From JBDKGD01 sp964513095 (GTDB lineage Bacteria > Patescibacteriota > Minisyncoccia > UBA6257 > 2-01-FULL-56-20), in contig CAZELH010000007.1 in the NCBI GenBank assembly GCA_964513095.1, positions 1 through 28,076 of the forward strand: a DNA stretch of 28,076 nt. Reading direction: 5' to 3'. The notes beneath the pieces are model-generated. The model had not been told where the DNA came from. It did not search any database and saw nothing but the letters and a program-made list of their open reading frames with translations. The position numbers and the translations under genes are program-made. Shown here in pieces: positions 7,688 to 16,091 of the stretch. Every line of letters starts with the position of its first letter. Position 1 is the stretch's first letter.

Positions 7688-9853
7688 ATGCCACGCACAA
7701 AAGAAGATACAAAAAAAGAACTGGAAAGTGCCAAGCGAAAAAAGAAAAAAACAGATGAGGAAGAAACGGTCATTTCACGCCTCCATCCTGAAACAAAAAA
7801 AACAATTCTTGCTATTGCTGCCATTGGAGCAGCTCTTGTATTGTCTCTCGCCTATTTTCATCAAGCAGGTCCCGCTGGTGAATATTTATTAATAGCGGGT
7901 AACGCTCTTTTTGGAATTGGATATTTAGTTTTGCCAATTAGCTTATTGATAGTAGCAGGGGTGTTTTTATTCACCGACAAACATCATTTTCTTATAGTTG
8001 CCTTTTCAGGTGCAGGAGGATTTTTGCTTTCCATTCTTGGTCTTATTCATATTTTTCAAACAGGCCAAGGAGGGTATTTGGGGCAAATACTGGGGAGTCT
8101 CGAGATTCCCTTTGGAAAGATTGCCGCCACCATCATTACCATTGCCATTGGAGTGATTGCGATGGTAACCACCCTAAATATTCCAATAAAGATTCGCCTT
8201 CCATTGAAAAAAACGGACAAAATGGTGCTTACAAAGGAAGAATTGGATGAAAACGAAGACGAATTTGTCAGAATTGCCGAAGAAGAAACAGAAGAGGAAG
8301 GTGAAGATGAAGAAGAAAGCGAAGAACCGGAACAAGAAGAGGTAAAAGAAGAAAAACCTCTTACCGTAAAAGAAGCCAAAGAACCAGAAGAGAAAAAAGA
8401 AGCAGTTCCCCTCGCAAGTCCTCGATTCACCAACTACATACTTCCTCCCCTTGAACTATTAAAATCATCGGTTGAAAAACCAACCACCGGAGATCTTCGC
8501 GCCAACGCAAACATCATTAAAAGAACCCTTGAGAGTTTTGGTATTGCGGTCGAGATGGGTGAAGTGAACATCGGTCCAAAAGTAACTCGCTATACCTTAA
8601 AACCAGCAGAAGGCGTCAAATTAACCCGAATCCTTGCCCTTCACCAAGATTTAGCATTGGCGCTTGCCGCTCACCCAATTCGTATCGAAGCACCAATTCC
8701 AGGAAAATCGTTGGTTGGTATTGAAGTACCGAACAAAACCGCTGCCATTGTTCGCCTAGGAAACCTCTTTTCATACCCCGAATTTCAAAATATGGGGCCA
8801 TTGGCTACCGTATTGGGACGTGACGTCAGTGGCGAACCAATATTTACTCGCATAGACAAAATGCCCCACCTTTTAGTTGCTGGCGCTACCGGATCAGGAA
8901 AATCAATCTTGGTACACTCTCTGATTGTTTCACTTTTGTATAAAAATTCTCCAGACACTCTTCGATTTGCGTTTATCGATCCAAAACGAGTGGAATTAAC
9001 AATGTATGATGGTCTCCCCCATCTCATTCACCCCGTTATCACTGAAAATAAAAAGGCAATTGCAGTATTTCGCTGGGCAATTAAAGAAATGGAACGACGA
9101 TACGAACTTCTTGCCGCCGATGGCCGACGCGACATAGCTAGTTACAACGCTAAAAATCCAGCAGAAGCACTCCCTTATATCGTTATCGTGGTAGATGAAC
9201 TCGCTGATTTAATGGCCACCTATGGCCGTGAAGTAGAAGGTTCGATTATCAGACTTGCGCAGATGGCTCGTGCTACCGGAATTCACCTCATTCTCGCCAC
9301 CCAACGTCCATCCGTTGAAGTTATTACGGGGCTTATCAAAGCCAACATCACCAATCGCATCGCCTTACAGGTTGCCAGCCAAATAGACTCTCGCACCATT
9401 CTTGACGCCGCTGGTGCCGAAAAACTCTTGGGTGGTGGGGACTTACTCTTCCTCTCTCCGCAATTAACCCAACCAAAACGCATACAAGGTGCCTTCATTA
9501 CAGAAGATGAGATAGAAAAAGTAACCAAATTTATAAGAGATAACAACAAAATCGAGATGCCAACGAACGAAACAGCTGATATTCTAGAAAATGCACCACC
9601 AGTAAGCACAGGAATGAAAAATGAAGTCCTCGATGACTATGTTGGCGACGGTGAAGACGATGACGAAATGTTAGAAGAAGCGATCGCGGTGGTAAAAGAA
9701 GCAAAAAAAGCATCTGCCTCACTCTTACAACGACGTCTAAAGGTAGGATATGCCCGCGCCGCCAGATTACTCGACATCATGGAAAGCAAAGGCATCATCG
9801 GCCCCGGCGACGGAGCAAAACCAAGAGAAGTGTTTATCGAATCAGAAGAATAG
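7688..9853 (+). CDS. ftsK: FtsK/SpoIIIE DNA translocase
   Basis: A septal DNA pump that moves chromosome ends during division. The 721-aa protein (from ATG 7688) has a short basic N-terminus, four hydrophobic helices (about 38-170), a strongly acidic Glu-rich linker (about 185-245), then the alpha/beta motor with Walker A GATGSGKS at 399-406 and Walker B VVDELADL with D503, and IHLILATQRPS. The last 65 residues form the gamma winged helix (ASLLQRRLKVGYARAARLLD) that in known FtsK reads KOPS sites and contacts XerD. It is shorter than E. coli FtsK and close to SpoIIIE length. An alternative in-frame ATG at 7670 adds six residues; 7688 is preferred because GAGGG and AAGG lie upstream, though spacing is not ideal. 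Confidence 0.95.
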   Translation: MPRTKEDTKKELESAKRKKKKTDEEETVISRLHPETKKTILAIAAIGAALVLSLAYFHQAGPAGEYLLIAGNALFGIGYLVLPISLLIVAGVFLFTDKHHFLIVAFSGAGGFLLSILGLIHIFQTGQGGYLGQILGSLEIPFGKIAATIITIAIGVIAMVTTLNIPIKIRLPLKKTDKMVLTKEELDENEDEFVRIAEEETEEEGEDEEESEEPEQEEVKEEKPLTVKEAKEPEEKKEAVPLASPRFTNYILPPLELLKSSVEKPTTGDLRANANIIKRTLESFGIAVEMGEVNIGPKVTRYTLKPAEGVKLTRILALHQDLALALAAHPIRIEAPIPGKSLVGIEVPNKTAAIVRLGNLFSYPEFQNMGPLATVLGRDVSGEPIFTRIDKMPHLLVAGATGSGKSILVHSLIVSLLYKNSPDTLRFAFIDPKRVELTMYDGLPHLIHPVITENKKAIAVFRWAIKEMERRYELLAADGRRDIASYNAKNPAEALPYIVIVVDELADLMATYGREVEGSIIRLAQMARATGIHLILATQRPSVEVITGLIKANITNRIALQVASQIDSRTILDAAGAEKLLGGGDLLFLSPQLTQPKRIQGAFITEDEIEKVTKFIRDNNKIEMPTNETADILENAPPVSTGMKNEVLDDYVGDGEDDDEMLEEAIAVVKEAKKASASLLQRRLKVGYARAARLLDIMESKGIIGPGDGAKPREVFIESEE

Positions 9854-9887
9854 GTAATAAGTAAACATAATTGAATTGCCTCCCTGC

Positions 9888-9919
9888 TGTCATCCTGAGC
9901 GTAAGCGAAGGATCTCTAA
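9888..9919. repeat. REP-like intergenic repeat
   Basis: The spacer after ftsK contains GTCATCCTGAGCG followed by AAGCGAAGGATCT, an imperfect palindrome (ATCCT/AGGAT arms) of a type found scattered between genes in many bacterial genomes. There is one copy in this window. It lies before the real start of the next gene and should not be read as coding, although the frame is open through it. Confidence 0.5.
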
Positions 9920-10041
9920 GTCGTAGTCAAAGCCCGTTTTTATCCGAAAATCACTATTTCCCTCTGAAATCCTCAAAAAAAACCTATTTTTCTTATAAAT
10001 CCTTAATGCTAAATACTCTATACTCAACCCGCCATATACCC

Positions 10042-10047
10042 TATACT
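10042..10047 (+). promoter_or_regulatory. -10 box for the HTH/membrane protein gene
   Basis: TATACT lies nine bases before ATG 10057, so any transcript would have a leader of only about three bases. The preceding DNA (10016-10050) repeats variants of ATACTCTATACT, also seen before ksgA at 25085-25110. Confidence 0.35.
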
Positions 10048-10056
10048 AGGGGGTAT

Positions 10057-10824
10057 ATGATAGAGAGAAATACCCCATTCCAACCCTATGATTTTGCTGT
10101 ATTCTTGCACACCAAAATGAAAGATGAGGGCTACACAGTCAAAAAAATCGTAGACGCGTCAGGTATTGCGGTAAAACACATAGAAAGTCTCTTGGAATCA
10201 AATTTTAAAGACCTTCCACCCGCCCCCTATCTTCACGGCTACATATACACTCTCGGAACAATCCTTCGTTTCGATCCAGAACCATGGTGGAACACAATTA
10301 AAGAAGAGTTGACGATCCAAAAATCAGGAAGAAAAGATTCGATGCCACTCAATCGATTCGCCCAAACCTATCCAATAAAAAAAATAGTAATTATATCAAC
10401 GGGAATACTCGTTCTTTTGATTTTAATATGGCGGTTACCAAAAATATTCGGCACACCAACCATTATCGTTGCTGATCCAACACAACAAACAACCACAACA
10501 TTTGATCAGACGTACACAATCCGAGGAAAAATCGAAAATGCCAACGATACCGTAACAATAAACAACGAAAAAATAGCCGTTGATAAAGATGGATTCTGGC
10601 AAAAAACAGTATTATTACAATCTGGAGTAAACACATTCACGGTAAAAGCAAAAAAACTGCTTGGCAAAGAAACAGAGGAAACGCGTCAGATTATTTATGA
10701 AAACATGAACGCCACAACCACCATGCCACTCAGCGGAAATACGAAAAACACCTCAACAACTATAAACAGCTCAACAACGAAACAAAACGCCTCTTCTTCA
10801 GCCACCAGCACCAAAAAACGCTAA
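10057..10824 (+). CDS. RodZ-like HTH, single-pass membrane protein
   Basis: A 255-residue protein. The N-terminal part (about 10-90) reads as a helix-turn-helix of the RodZ/Xre-like type (KKIVDASGIAVKHIESLLES, then LPPAPYLHGYIYTLGTIL, matching the usual RodZ run 'FAPPYLRGFLRNYA'). Basic residues 105-109 precede one transmembrane helix (about 109-127). Outside lies a beta-rich domain (about 133-213, RGKIENANDTVTINN and DGFWQKTVLLQSGVNTFTV), like the Ig-like glucodextranase-B type domain, then a Ser/Thr/Asn-rich tail. RodZ links MreB to the cell wall machinery; that role is inferred. The frame is open upstream to 9871, but that part translates REP-like spacer repeat, so the ATG at 10057 behind TATACT is chosen. 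Confidence 0.75.
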   Translation: MIERNTPFQPYDFAVFLHTKMKDEGYTVKKIVDASGIAVKHIESLLESNFKDLPPAPYLHGYIYTLGTILRFDPEPWWNTIKEELTIQKSGRKDSMPLNRFAQTYPIKKIVIISTGILVLLILIWRLPKIFGTPTIIVADPTQQTTTTFDQTYTIRGKIENANDTVTINNEKIAVDKDGFWQKTVLLQSGVNTFTVKAKKLLGKETEETRQIIYENMNATTTMPLSGNTKNTSTTINSSTTKQNASSSATSTKKR

Positions 10825-10922
10825 CAGTGGAGGGAGCGCACGATGTTTAGATATCCCATCATAATTCTGAAAGAATGTTTCCGAATTAAAGATTAACCTC
10901 CGTCGTTATAGTTACACAAGAA

Positions 10923-11064
10923 ATAATCTAATACCCTATTTTAAAATTTATCGGAAATAAAAATTGACCACAATTTTTATTGACCTGCCTGCCGGTAGGC
11001 AGGGATAAAGACAACTATTTTTGCAAAAATAGTATGGCGTTTTTAAAATGGGGTATGAGATTAT
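10923..11064. mobile_element. MITE-like element with 24-bp terminal inverted repeats upstream of recA
   Basis: The ends 10923-10946 and 11041-11064 are inverted copies matching at 22 of 24 positions. Inside lie three more palindromes: 11-bp arms around ACCA (10956-10966, 10971-10981), a 20-bp GC-rich palindrome (10984-11003) and a perfect 20-bp AT-rich one (11014-11033). There is no coding capacity. The 142-bp size, long terminal repeats and lack of a gene suggest a non-autonomous element or a large cruciform. A target-site duplication is not clear. It fills most of the 305-bp gap between 10824 and recA and ends about 50 bp before the recA -10 box. Confidence 0.45.
10984..11003. repeat. GC-rich 20-bp palindrome, copy 1
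   Basis: The near-perfect palindrome has arms CCTGCCT and AGGCAGG. Its exact reverse complement occurs at 25972-25991. Two identical 20-bp sequences 15 kb apart in opposite orientation mark a dispersed repeat family. Confidence 0.6.
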
Positions 11065-11116
11065 GAATGGTGATTTTTGTACAACTAGTCAACTGTTTAC
11101 AAAAGAAACGATACGT

Positions 11117-11122
11117 TATACT
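11117..11122 (+). promoter_or_regulatory. -10 box of recA
   Basis: TATACT ends seven bases before the recA ATG at 11130. With usual initiation spacing the first base of the mRNA would be at or beside the A of ATG, so recA is predicted to be leaderless. No good -35 was found, and I see no recognisable SOS box. Confidence 0.5.
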
Positions 11123-11129
11123 TCCCTGT

Positions 11130-12218
11130 ATGGCACAAACAAAAAAATCAGGGGCACAAGCTCCGGCGGACAAAAAACCAAAAGAAAAAAACGAGCTTGA
11201 TAATCTCATTTCAGCCCTTCAAGAAAAATTCGGCGAAGGAGCCATTATGAAGCTTGGTGAAGTCAAAAAAACAAATATTCACGTCGTTCCAACAGGATCT
11301 TTTTCTCTTGATGTCGCATTGGGAGTCGGAGGCCTTCCCCAAGGAAGAATCGTTGAGATATTTGGCCCAGAATCAAGCGGGAAAACCACCCTCGCTCTTC
11401 ACGTCGTAGCACAAGCTCAAAAACAAGGCGGTCGTGCCGCGTTTATAGACGCAGAACACGCCTTAGACCCTGAATACGCAGCTCGCATTGGAGTAAAAAC
11501 AAAAGATCTCCTCATCTCTCAGCCAGACAACGGAGAAGAAGCCTTAAACATCCTTGAAAGTCTTGTTCGTTCCGGCATGATATCAGTCGTAGTGGTTGAT
11601 TCAGTAGCCGCCTTAACACCAAAAGCAGAAATCGACGGTGAAATGGGCCAACAACAAATGGGTCTACAGGCTCGGTTAATGTCGCAAGCGCTTCGCAAAC
11701 TAACGGCCCTTGCTGATCGCTCAAACACCCTCATTATCTTCATTAACCAAATTCGCATGCAGATAGGTGTATTCTTTGGAAACCCAGAAACCACTCCGGG
11801 AGGAAAAGCACTAAAATTCTACGCGTCAGTCCGTTTGGATGTTCGTCGCACCGCTCAAATTAAAAAAGGTGAGGACGTTATCGGCAGTCGCACAAAGGCA
11901 AAGGTGGTAAAAAATAAGGTTGCCCCTCCATTCAAGGCGGCGGAATTCGATATCATGTACGGTACCGGCATCTCTTTGGAAGCCGACGTCTTAAATGCGG
12001 GTATCAAATATGGCGTAGTTAAAAAATCCGGCTCCAGCTACAGTATGGGTGGTGAAAAAATCGGCACCGGATTTGATGCCACTCGCGAAAAATTAAAAAC
12101 CGACACCGCTTTGCTTGAAAAAATAAAAGAGGAGACCCTAGTAAAAATGAAAGAATCTTCACCATTCGAAAATCCAGAAAACAGCGGTGGCGATGAATCC
12201 CCCGCAACCGAAGAGTAA
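11130..12218 (+). CDS. recA: Recombinase RecA
   Basis: The strand-exchange ATPase of homologous recombination. The 362-aa protein carries the N-terminal oligomerisation segment (ALQEKFGEGAIMKLGE), Walker A GPESSGKTT, EHALDPEYA, the Walker B strand VVVDSVAALTP, loop L1 (EIDGEMGQQQMGLQARLMSQ), NQIRMQIGVFFGNPETTPGG at loop L2, and the C-terminal domain with a short acidic tail. L2 has Pro and Lys (TTPGGKALKFYASVR) where E. coli has Thr and Asn, a common variant. The frame is open upstream to 11067, but the ATG at 11130 is chosen because RecA homology starts just after it and TATACT lies seven bases before. A strong terminator follows at 12244. Confidence 0.97.
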   Translation: MAQTKKSGAQAPADKKPKEKNELDNLISALQEKFGEGAIMKLGEVKKTNIHVVPTGSFSLDVALGVGGLPQGRIVEIFGPESSGKTTLALHVVAQAQKQGGRAAFIDAEHALDPEYAARIGVKTKDLLISQPDNGEEALNILESLVRSGMISVVVVDSVAALTPKAEIDGEMGQQQMGLQARLMSQALRKLTALADRSNTLIIFINQIRMQIGVFFGNPETTPGGKALKFYASVRLDVRRTAQIKKGEDVIGSRTKAKVVKNKVAPPFKAAEFDIMYGTGISLEADVLNAGIKYGVVKKSGSSYSMGGEKIGTGFDATREKLKTDTALLEKIKEETLVKMKESSPFENPENSGGDESPATEE

Positions 12219-12243
12219 AAAGGGGTGGAATAGTAAAAAAATT

Positions 12244-12274
12244 GACGGGCACCGCAATGGTGTCCGTCTTTTTT
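12244..12274 (+). terminator. Intrinsic terminator of recA
   Basis: A 10-bp stem, GACGGGCACC with GGTGTCCGTC, around GCAAT is followed by a run of six T (to 12274). It lies 25 bases after the recA stop and before the converging gene at 12305. Confidence 0.88.
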
Positions 12275-12304
12275 ATAAAAAAGAGAAGAGAAGAAAGGAA
12301 TCCT

Positions 12305-12799
12305 TCATTTTTCAATGAAAGGATATCGATCCGGCAGTTGTTTTAAATGATTCTTCAAAATATCCGCATTGGGTCCGACATAAAACACCGCCTCAACACA
12401 TCCAACGGATTTTTGAGCACAATCCACATCCGTTAAAACCAATACCGCACCCATCTGCTTCAAATCAGCGATCAAACAATCACGGTCGCGAGTAAAAGCA
12501 GTTTGGGAGGAGCAGTGGATATGAACAGAAAGGGGGTGTAATCCGTACACGCAAAGAGTGGGCTGGGTCAGATCACGATGAAAACGAATACAGGATAGCC
12601 CACAAACATGGTCTTTTGAGTACGCCAGTTGAGACCAATTCCGAAGAAATGCATCTCTCTCGGCACTCGGCAAAACCACACGACTTTCAATTAATACCGG
12701 CTCGGTAAAAACCGAGGGAAGAAAGGTTGCGAGTGTGCCAATAGAAAAAGTAGCGACTGCAAAGAGAAAACCAACTACGTGTTTTACATACGGCTTCAT
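12305..12799 (-). CDS. Cys-rich exported or membrane-anchored unknown protein
   Basis: A 164-residue protein with a basic N-terminus (MKPYVKH) and one hydrophobic helix (about 7-29), either a signal peptide without a clear cleavage site or an anchor. The rest should lie outside and has seven Cys (HVCGLSC, TLCVYG, IHCSS, RDCLI, VDCAQ, VGCVE), suggesting disulfides. The last 60 residues (LKQMGAVLVLTDVDC, EAVFYVGPNADILKNHL) look like an alpha/beta fold. No family was recognised. The start is supported by GGGAG seven bases before ATG; that SD sits in the loop of a small hairpin (12801-12816). It is transcribed toward recA, sharing only the gap with the recA terminator. Confidence 0.7.
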   Translation of the reverse strand: MKPYVKHVVGFLFAVATFSIGTLATFLPSVFTEPVLIESRVVLPSAERDAFLRNWSQLAYSKDHVCGLSCIRFHRDLTQPTLCVYGLHPLSVHIHCSSQTAFTRDRDCLIADLKQMGAVLVLTDVDCAQKSVGCVEAVFYVGPNADILKNHLKQLPDRYPFIEK

Positions 12800-12800
12800 A

Positions 12801-12816
12801 CAAAACTCCCGTTTTG
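12801..12816 (-). promoter_or_regulatory. Hairpin presenting the SD of the Cys-rich protein gene
   Basis: CAAAAC and GTTTTG arms (six bp) enclose a GGGA loop on the minus strand, one base before the ATG at 12799. The loop is the SD core, so the fold would display or limit access to the ribosome binding site. It is short and AT-rich, so the effect may be weak. Confidence 0.3.
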
Positions 12817-12995
12817 AAAAAGAATATGTTAAAAAAAGAAAACAGAAAGAAGTGAAAACTCACCCCATTCCATCCCCCACTTCAACGAATTATCAAAGAG
12901 TCATAATTACTGTACACCAAACGCAACATTTGTCAAAACACAAAACAATGCTTCAATCCGCAACACTCAATTCGCAATTAGAACAAGCTCTCTTT

Positions 12996-14015
12996 CTATA
13001 ACCTATTCAACACCTCCCTCATCCCATCGCGACTCGTACTAATAATAAAATAATTACGAAGCCACCCATACATAAAACTTGCCGATGGATTGCTGTAATT
13101 CAAACTTCGAACTGGCAAATCCCCTACCGCATCATCACGAAACCCATCAGCAGAAGGCGTCCCCGGAGGAGTAAGAAAAACACTATCTCGAGCCGAAGCC
13201 TTTTCAATTCGAGACAACTCGTCTTTCAAGAAAAGCCAATTTTTAGATGATTGAAGTTGCAACACGAATCCAGGCCAATACCCATTACTATCCTTGTACA
13301 CAAAAAATGTAAAATCGGGAATAAAATTATTAGTAAGTACATTTTGATCAATTAAATTAGTTGAAATCGCGTACATAAACTCTCCAAAAGAAGCAGATGC
13401 ACTAGCGCTTCGATTAACAGAGATTTCAAAAAAGGACGCATCTCGAGATGCACCAGAGAGTGCGGATGATACTTTTTGTGAATAAGTTTGCAAATCAGCA
13501 GAAGAATTACTACTCGCTCCAACATTAAAAGAAGCAGTGGCATCAGCCTGTCTCTTCAAAAGAGATGCGTGAGAAAATGTATAGACGCCAACCGCAGGAG
13601 CAAGCGCGGGAGAAGTTATGGCGGTATTTTTTTGCTCAGAAGGAGTTGAGGTAATACCGGAATTTGAAGAAGGTGTAGCCGAAGAAAACCATATTTTCCA
13701 AACCATATATCCAATAACTGCCAAAATTGCCAATCCAATAAGGCCAATCATTAAAATAAGGGGTAAGCGCGATGGTGGCGCATAAGAAGAGGTGTTGGAA
13801 GCATTCGATTTCAAAGCCTCATCAGAAGAAGCTACTTGCACATGCTGGCCCTCTATTTGAGTCCCCCCAGAAGCAGTCAAAGAAGCCAAATCGCTTGCCA
13901 TAGTTCGGATAACAATATCACTTTCAGACGATGGAATAACAACAGTTTGTTTGGGGGTATTAGCAGAAAGTGGTCCTGCTGAGTTTTGATTCAAATGAAA
14001 AATATCGTCAGCCAT
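12996..14015 (-). CDS. Single-pass membrane protein, function unknown
   Basis: A 339-residue protein. Residues 1-82 are polar, Ser/Thr-rich and probably disordered in the cytoplasm. A strong transmembrane helix covers about 84-110 (LPLILMIGLIGLAILAVIGYMVW). A Ser/Thr/Pro linker leads to an external domain of about 200 residues (VYTFSHASLL..., FTFFVYKDSNGYWPGFVLQL..., SFMYGWLRNYFIISTSRDG). This layout recurs in Parcubacteria proteins I have seen without a named function. The start at 14015 has TGATATACT upstream (14030-14025) with nine bases between the -10 and ATG, so the leader would be about three bases. There is no SD. Confidence 0.75.
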   Translation of the reverse strand: MADDIFHLNQNSAGPLSANTPKQTVVIPSSESDIVIRTMASDLASLTASGGTQIEGQHVQVASSDEALKSNASNTSSYAPPSRLPLILMIGLIGLAILAVIGYMVWKIWFSSATPSSNSGITSTPSEQKNTAITSPALAPAVGVYTFSHASLLKRQADATASFNVGASSNSSADLQTYSQKVSSALSGASRDASFFEISVNRSASASASFGEFMYAISTNLIDQNVLTNNFIPDFTFFVYKDSNGYWPGFVLQLQSSKNWLFLKDELSRIEKASARDSVFLTPPGTPSADGFRDDAVGDLPVRSLNYSNPSASFMYGWLRNYFIISTSRDGMREVLNRL

Positions 14016-14024
14016 ATGTGAGTA

Positions 14025-14030
14025 AGTATA
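14025..14030 (-). promoter_or_regulatory. Extended -10 box for the 339-aa membrane protein gene
   Basis: TATACT on the minus strand, preceded by TGA, lies nine bases before the ATG. No -35 was found. It is divergent from the TTGACG promoter at 14053. Confidence 0.42.
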
Positions 14031-14052
14031 TCACAAAAAACAACGGAGTTGT

Positions 14053-14081
14053 TTGACGAAAGAATTAAAAAAATATATAAA
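14053..14081 (+). promoter_or_regulatory. Sigma70-type promoter for the 139-aa membrane protein
   Basis: TTGACG (14053-14058), a 17-bp spacer and TATAAA (14076-14081), each 5 of 6 to consensus. The start site would be near 14088, giving a leader of about 36 bases with an SD before ATG 14124. Confidence 0.65.
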
Positions 14082-14123
14082 CAGGGAAGATATTTGATAC
14101 GAGAAAAAGGAAGGGGTGAAAAA

Positions 14124-14543
14124 ATGCAAATTCACATACGCGCTCCGCACATAGGCGCTATAAGCATAGCGCTATTAGTAGTAACCATGGGACTTTTGAT
14201 AAAAATGAACATTGATGGACATCCGGCATCCGACGACAAACAGTGGTTTATTTGTCTCTGGTTGATAAATATGACCCTCTGCATATTTTGTGGGATGCTT
14301 TCCCAAAACCATCAACAAGTGGAGGTAACTTTCTCCACGTTCAAAAAAAATCAGTACCCGAAAACAAAGGAAAAAATTAGAATTTTCCTTACGGCAATCA
14401 TTGGTACAGGAGTCTGTTTTTTTGACACCAAAGAAACATTGGTAAAAATAGTGAGTGCTGCCTGTCTATTTATAAGCATCCTCATAGCACTGTTGGCGCT
14501 AAATATGGGCGTAATAAAAATTACACTCACACAAGATGCCTAA
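14124..14543 (+). CDS. Small four-helix membrane protein, unknown
   Basis: A 139-residue protein with four hydrophobic segments: about 10-27 (GAISIALLVVTMGLLIKM), 42-60 (WFICLWLINMTLCIFCGML), 88-101 (IFLTAIIGTGVCFF) and 106-132 (LVKIVSAACLFISILIALLALNMGVI). The loops are short, and a basic loop (FKKNQYPKTKEK) lies between the second and third. No family was recognised. The frame is open back to a TTG at 14049, but that would place the promoter inside the gene; the ATG at 14124 follows GGAAGGGG at five to six bases. A strong terminator lies at 14551. It is a single-gene unit between two minus-strand genes. Confidence 0.7.
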   Translation: MQIHIRAPHIGAISIALLVVTMGLLIKMNIDGHPASDDKQWFICLWLINMTLCIFCGMLSQNHQQVEVTFSTFKKNQYPKTKEKIRIFLTAIIGTGVCFFDTKETLVKIVSAACLFISILIALLALNMGVIKITLTQDA

Positions 14544-14550
14544 ACAGTAA

Positions 14551-14581
14551 AATCCTTCGCGCGAGAGCGAAGGATTTTTTT
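14551..14581 (+). terminator. Intrinsic terminator after the 139-aa gene
   Basis: A 10-bp stem, AATCCTTCGC with GCGAAGGATT, around GCGAGA is followed by a T run to 14581. On the minus strand only a short T tract follows, so it serves mainly the plus-strand gene, though it may also help stop tyrS. Confidence 0.88.
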
Positions 14582-14600
14582 ATTACACAAAGAAAATGCT

Positions 14601-15797
14601 CTAAAGTTTCAATCGAAAGAAATGACGCTTTCCCACTTTCAAAATATCGCCCGTCTCAAAAGAAAGCGGTTTCTGAGCATCGCTACACACCGATTCAGGA
14701 AGAGTCCCTCCCGAAAGACGGATACTAACCGCACCCTGTTCAATAAGTCGTCGAGCTTCACTTCGACTCGTCACAACCTTACTCAAAACCACAAGATCAA
14801 GCACGGACAACGGACTTGTCGCAGAAAGAGTTGGGATGTCATCCGGTATTTCTTTTTTACTAAACAAAGAAGAAAAATGCTCACGAGCCTGCATAGCGAC
14901 ATCCGCCCCATGGTATCGTCGCACAATAGCACTCGCTAAAATCTCTTTTACTTCTTTTGGATTGCGCCCATCAGCAATCTCTTTTTGATAATTCGCAATT
15001 TCGTCTTCAGGAACATCGGTCGCGAGTAAAAAGTAATTAAAAATTTGAGCATCATGCATCGACATCACTTTTCCAAATTGATCAACTGCGGAATCGGTTA
15101 TATTTATAACATTTCCCCAGCTGGTACTCATCTTTCGCCCATCGGTTCCGTACAACATCTGCATCGTCAAAACATCCTGCTGTTCTTTGTTGTAATACTT
15201 TTGAATAACACGCCCCGCGGTAAGGTTAAACAACTGATCCGATCCCCCAATCTCCAAATCAGAAGACACCGCAACGGAATCATAGCCCTGCATCAATGGA
15301 TACAAAAATTCACGCAAACTAATCTCTTCGTGCTTATCCCATCGCTCTCGAAAATTACGACGCTCAATCATTTGCGCCACGCTAAAAACCTCTGCAAGTT
15401 GAGCAATTTCACGAAACGTGAGCTTGGAAAGCCATTCGCTGTTGTAGCGAACCTCAACACGATCAAGGTCTAAAATTTTTCCAATCTGCCCCAAATAATT
15501 TTTTAAATTCCCTTGAACCTGCTCTTCCGTCAAAAAAGGTCGTTTTGCCAACTTATCAGACGCATCACCAATCTGTGCCGTAAAATCACCAATAATAAGA
15601 ACTATCTGATGTCCGGCATCTTGAAAGGCGCGAAGTTTCCACAAAAGAACAGCTCGACCGATATGGATATTGGTGCCCGTTGGATCAATACCAAGCTTAA
15701 CTCGCAATTTTTTACCACTCGAAAGAGCATTTCGCAAATGGTCCTTATCAATAATTGTTTCAACGCCTCGCTCCAATAAAGAAGAAAAATCCTGCAT
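14601..15797 (-). CDS. tyrS: Tyrosyl-tRNA synthetase
   Basis: Charges tRNA-Tyr with tyrosine. The 398-aa class I enzyme shows the Rossmann fold start KLGIDPTGTNIHIGR (HIGH motif as HIGR, 45-48), the tyrosine-pocket region YPLMQGYDSVAV and DLEIGGSDQLFN, and the KMSKS loop as KMSTS (222-226). A C-terminal S4 RNA-binding domain follows (about 330-395). KMSTS and the overall layout fit the TyrZ-like branch rather than E. coli TyrS. The fourth HIGH residue being Arg instead of His is noted; whether it is typical of this lineage I cannot say. A terminator hairpin at 15851 separates it from clpP. TATGCT lies ten bases before the ATG. Confidence 0.95.
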   Translation of the reverse strand: MQDFSSLLERGVETIIDKDHLRNALSSGKKLRVKLGIDPTGTNIHIGRAVLLWKLRAFQDAGHQIVLIIGDFTAQIGDASDKLAKRPFLTEEQVQGNLKNYLGQIGKILDLDRVEVRYNSEWLSKLTFREIAQLAEVFSVAQMIERRNFRERWDKHEEISLREFLYPLMQGYDSVAVSSDLEIGGSDQLFNLTAGRVIQKYYNKEQQDVLTMQMLYGTDGRKMSTSWGNVINITDSAVDQFGKVMSMHDAQIFNYFLLATDVPEDEIANYQKEIADGRNPKEVKEILASAIVRRYHGADVAMQAREHFSSLFSKKEIPDDIPTLSATSPLSVLDLVVLSKVVTSRSEARRLIEQGAVSIRLSGGTLPESVCSDAQKPLSFETGDILKVGKRHFFRLKL

Positions 15798-15850
15798 ATA
15801 TCATTCATTCAAGCATAAAAAATGACTTTTAAAAAGCACTAAAAAAACCC

Positions 15851-15886
15851 AAAAGGCTGTAAGGAAAAATCCTTACAGCCTTTTTT
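15851..15886 (-). terminator. Terminator between clpP and tyrS
   Basis: A stem of at least 12 bp (AAGGCTGTAAGG with CCTTACAGCCTT) around AAAAAT. T-rich DNA follows on both strands (TTTTTTC on plus; TTTTGGGTTTTTTT on minus), so it can work both ways; the genes here run leftward, so it would end clpP transcripts or attenuate tyrS. The 294-bp gap 15798-16091 otherwise holds only repeat-like spacer. Confidence 0.8.
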
Positions 15887-15984
15887 CTTTCTATTTCTTG
15901 TCCTGCTATCTATAATTCATTCCACCATTCGCTTCTCCAACAAAAACCAATCATTATTTGTCTTTCCTAATTTTATATGTTCCG

Positions 15985-16076
15985 TGCACCCAATACACAA
16001 TTCTCCAATGCCCAATTCGTAATTCGTGTTTTCGCCATATGCTTCACGTTTTACTCCGCCAGCTGGCGGATTAGAC
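15985..16076. repeat. Spacer repeats: AATTC words and a 16-bp palindrome
   Basis: Degenerate CAATTCGTAATTCG words (about 15990-16028) are followed by CACGTTTTAC (16045-16054) and the perfect palindrome TCCGCCAGCTGGCGGA (16055-16070), then TTTACGATCC. Similar words recur in other spacers of this window. A 65-codon minus-strand frame through here is a by-product. Confidence 0.45.
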
Positions 16077-16091
16077 TTTACGATCCCTCTT

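Noticed and set aside
9871..10056. N-terminal 62 codons of the HTH/membrane protein
   Set aside because: This stretch translates a REP-like repeat and ATACT spacer words; the HTH domain begins after the ATG at 10057, which has TATACT upstream.
11067..11129. Longer RecA from an upstream start
   Set aside because: The 21 extra codons overlap the TATACT box and have no RecA homology.
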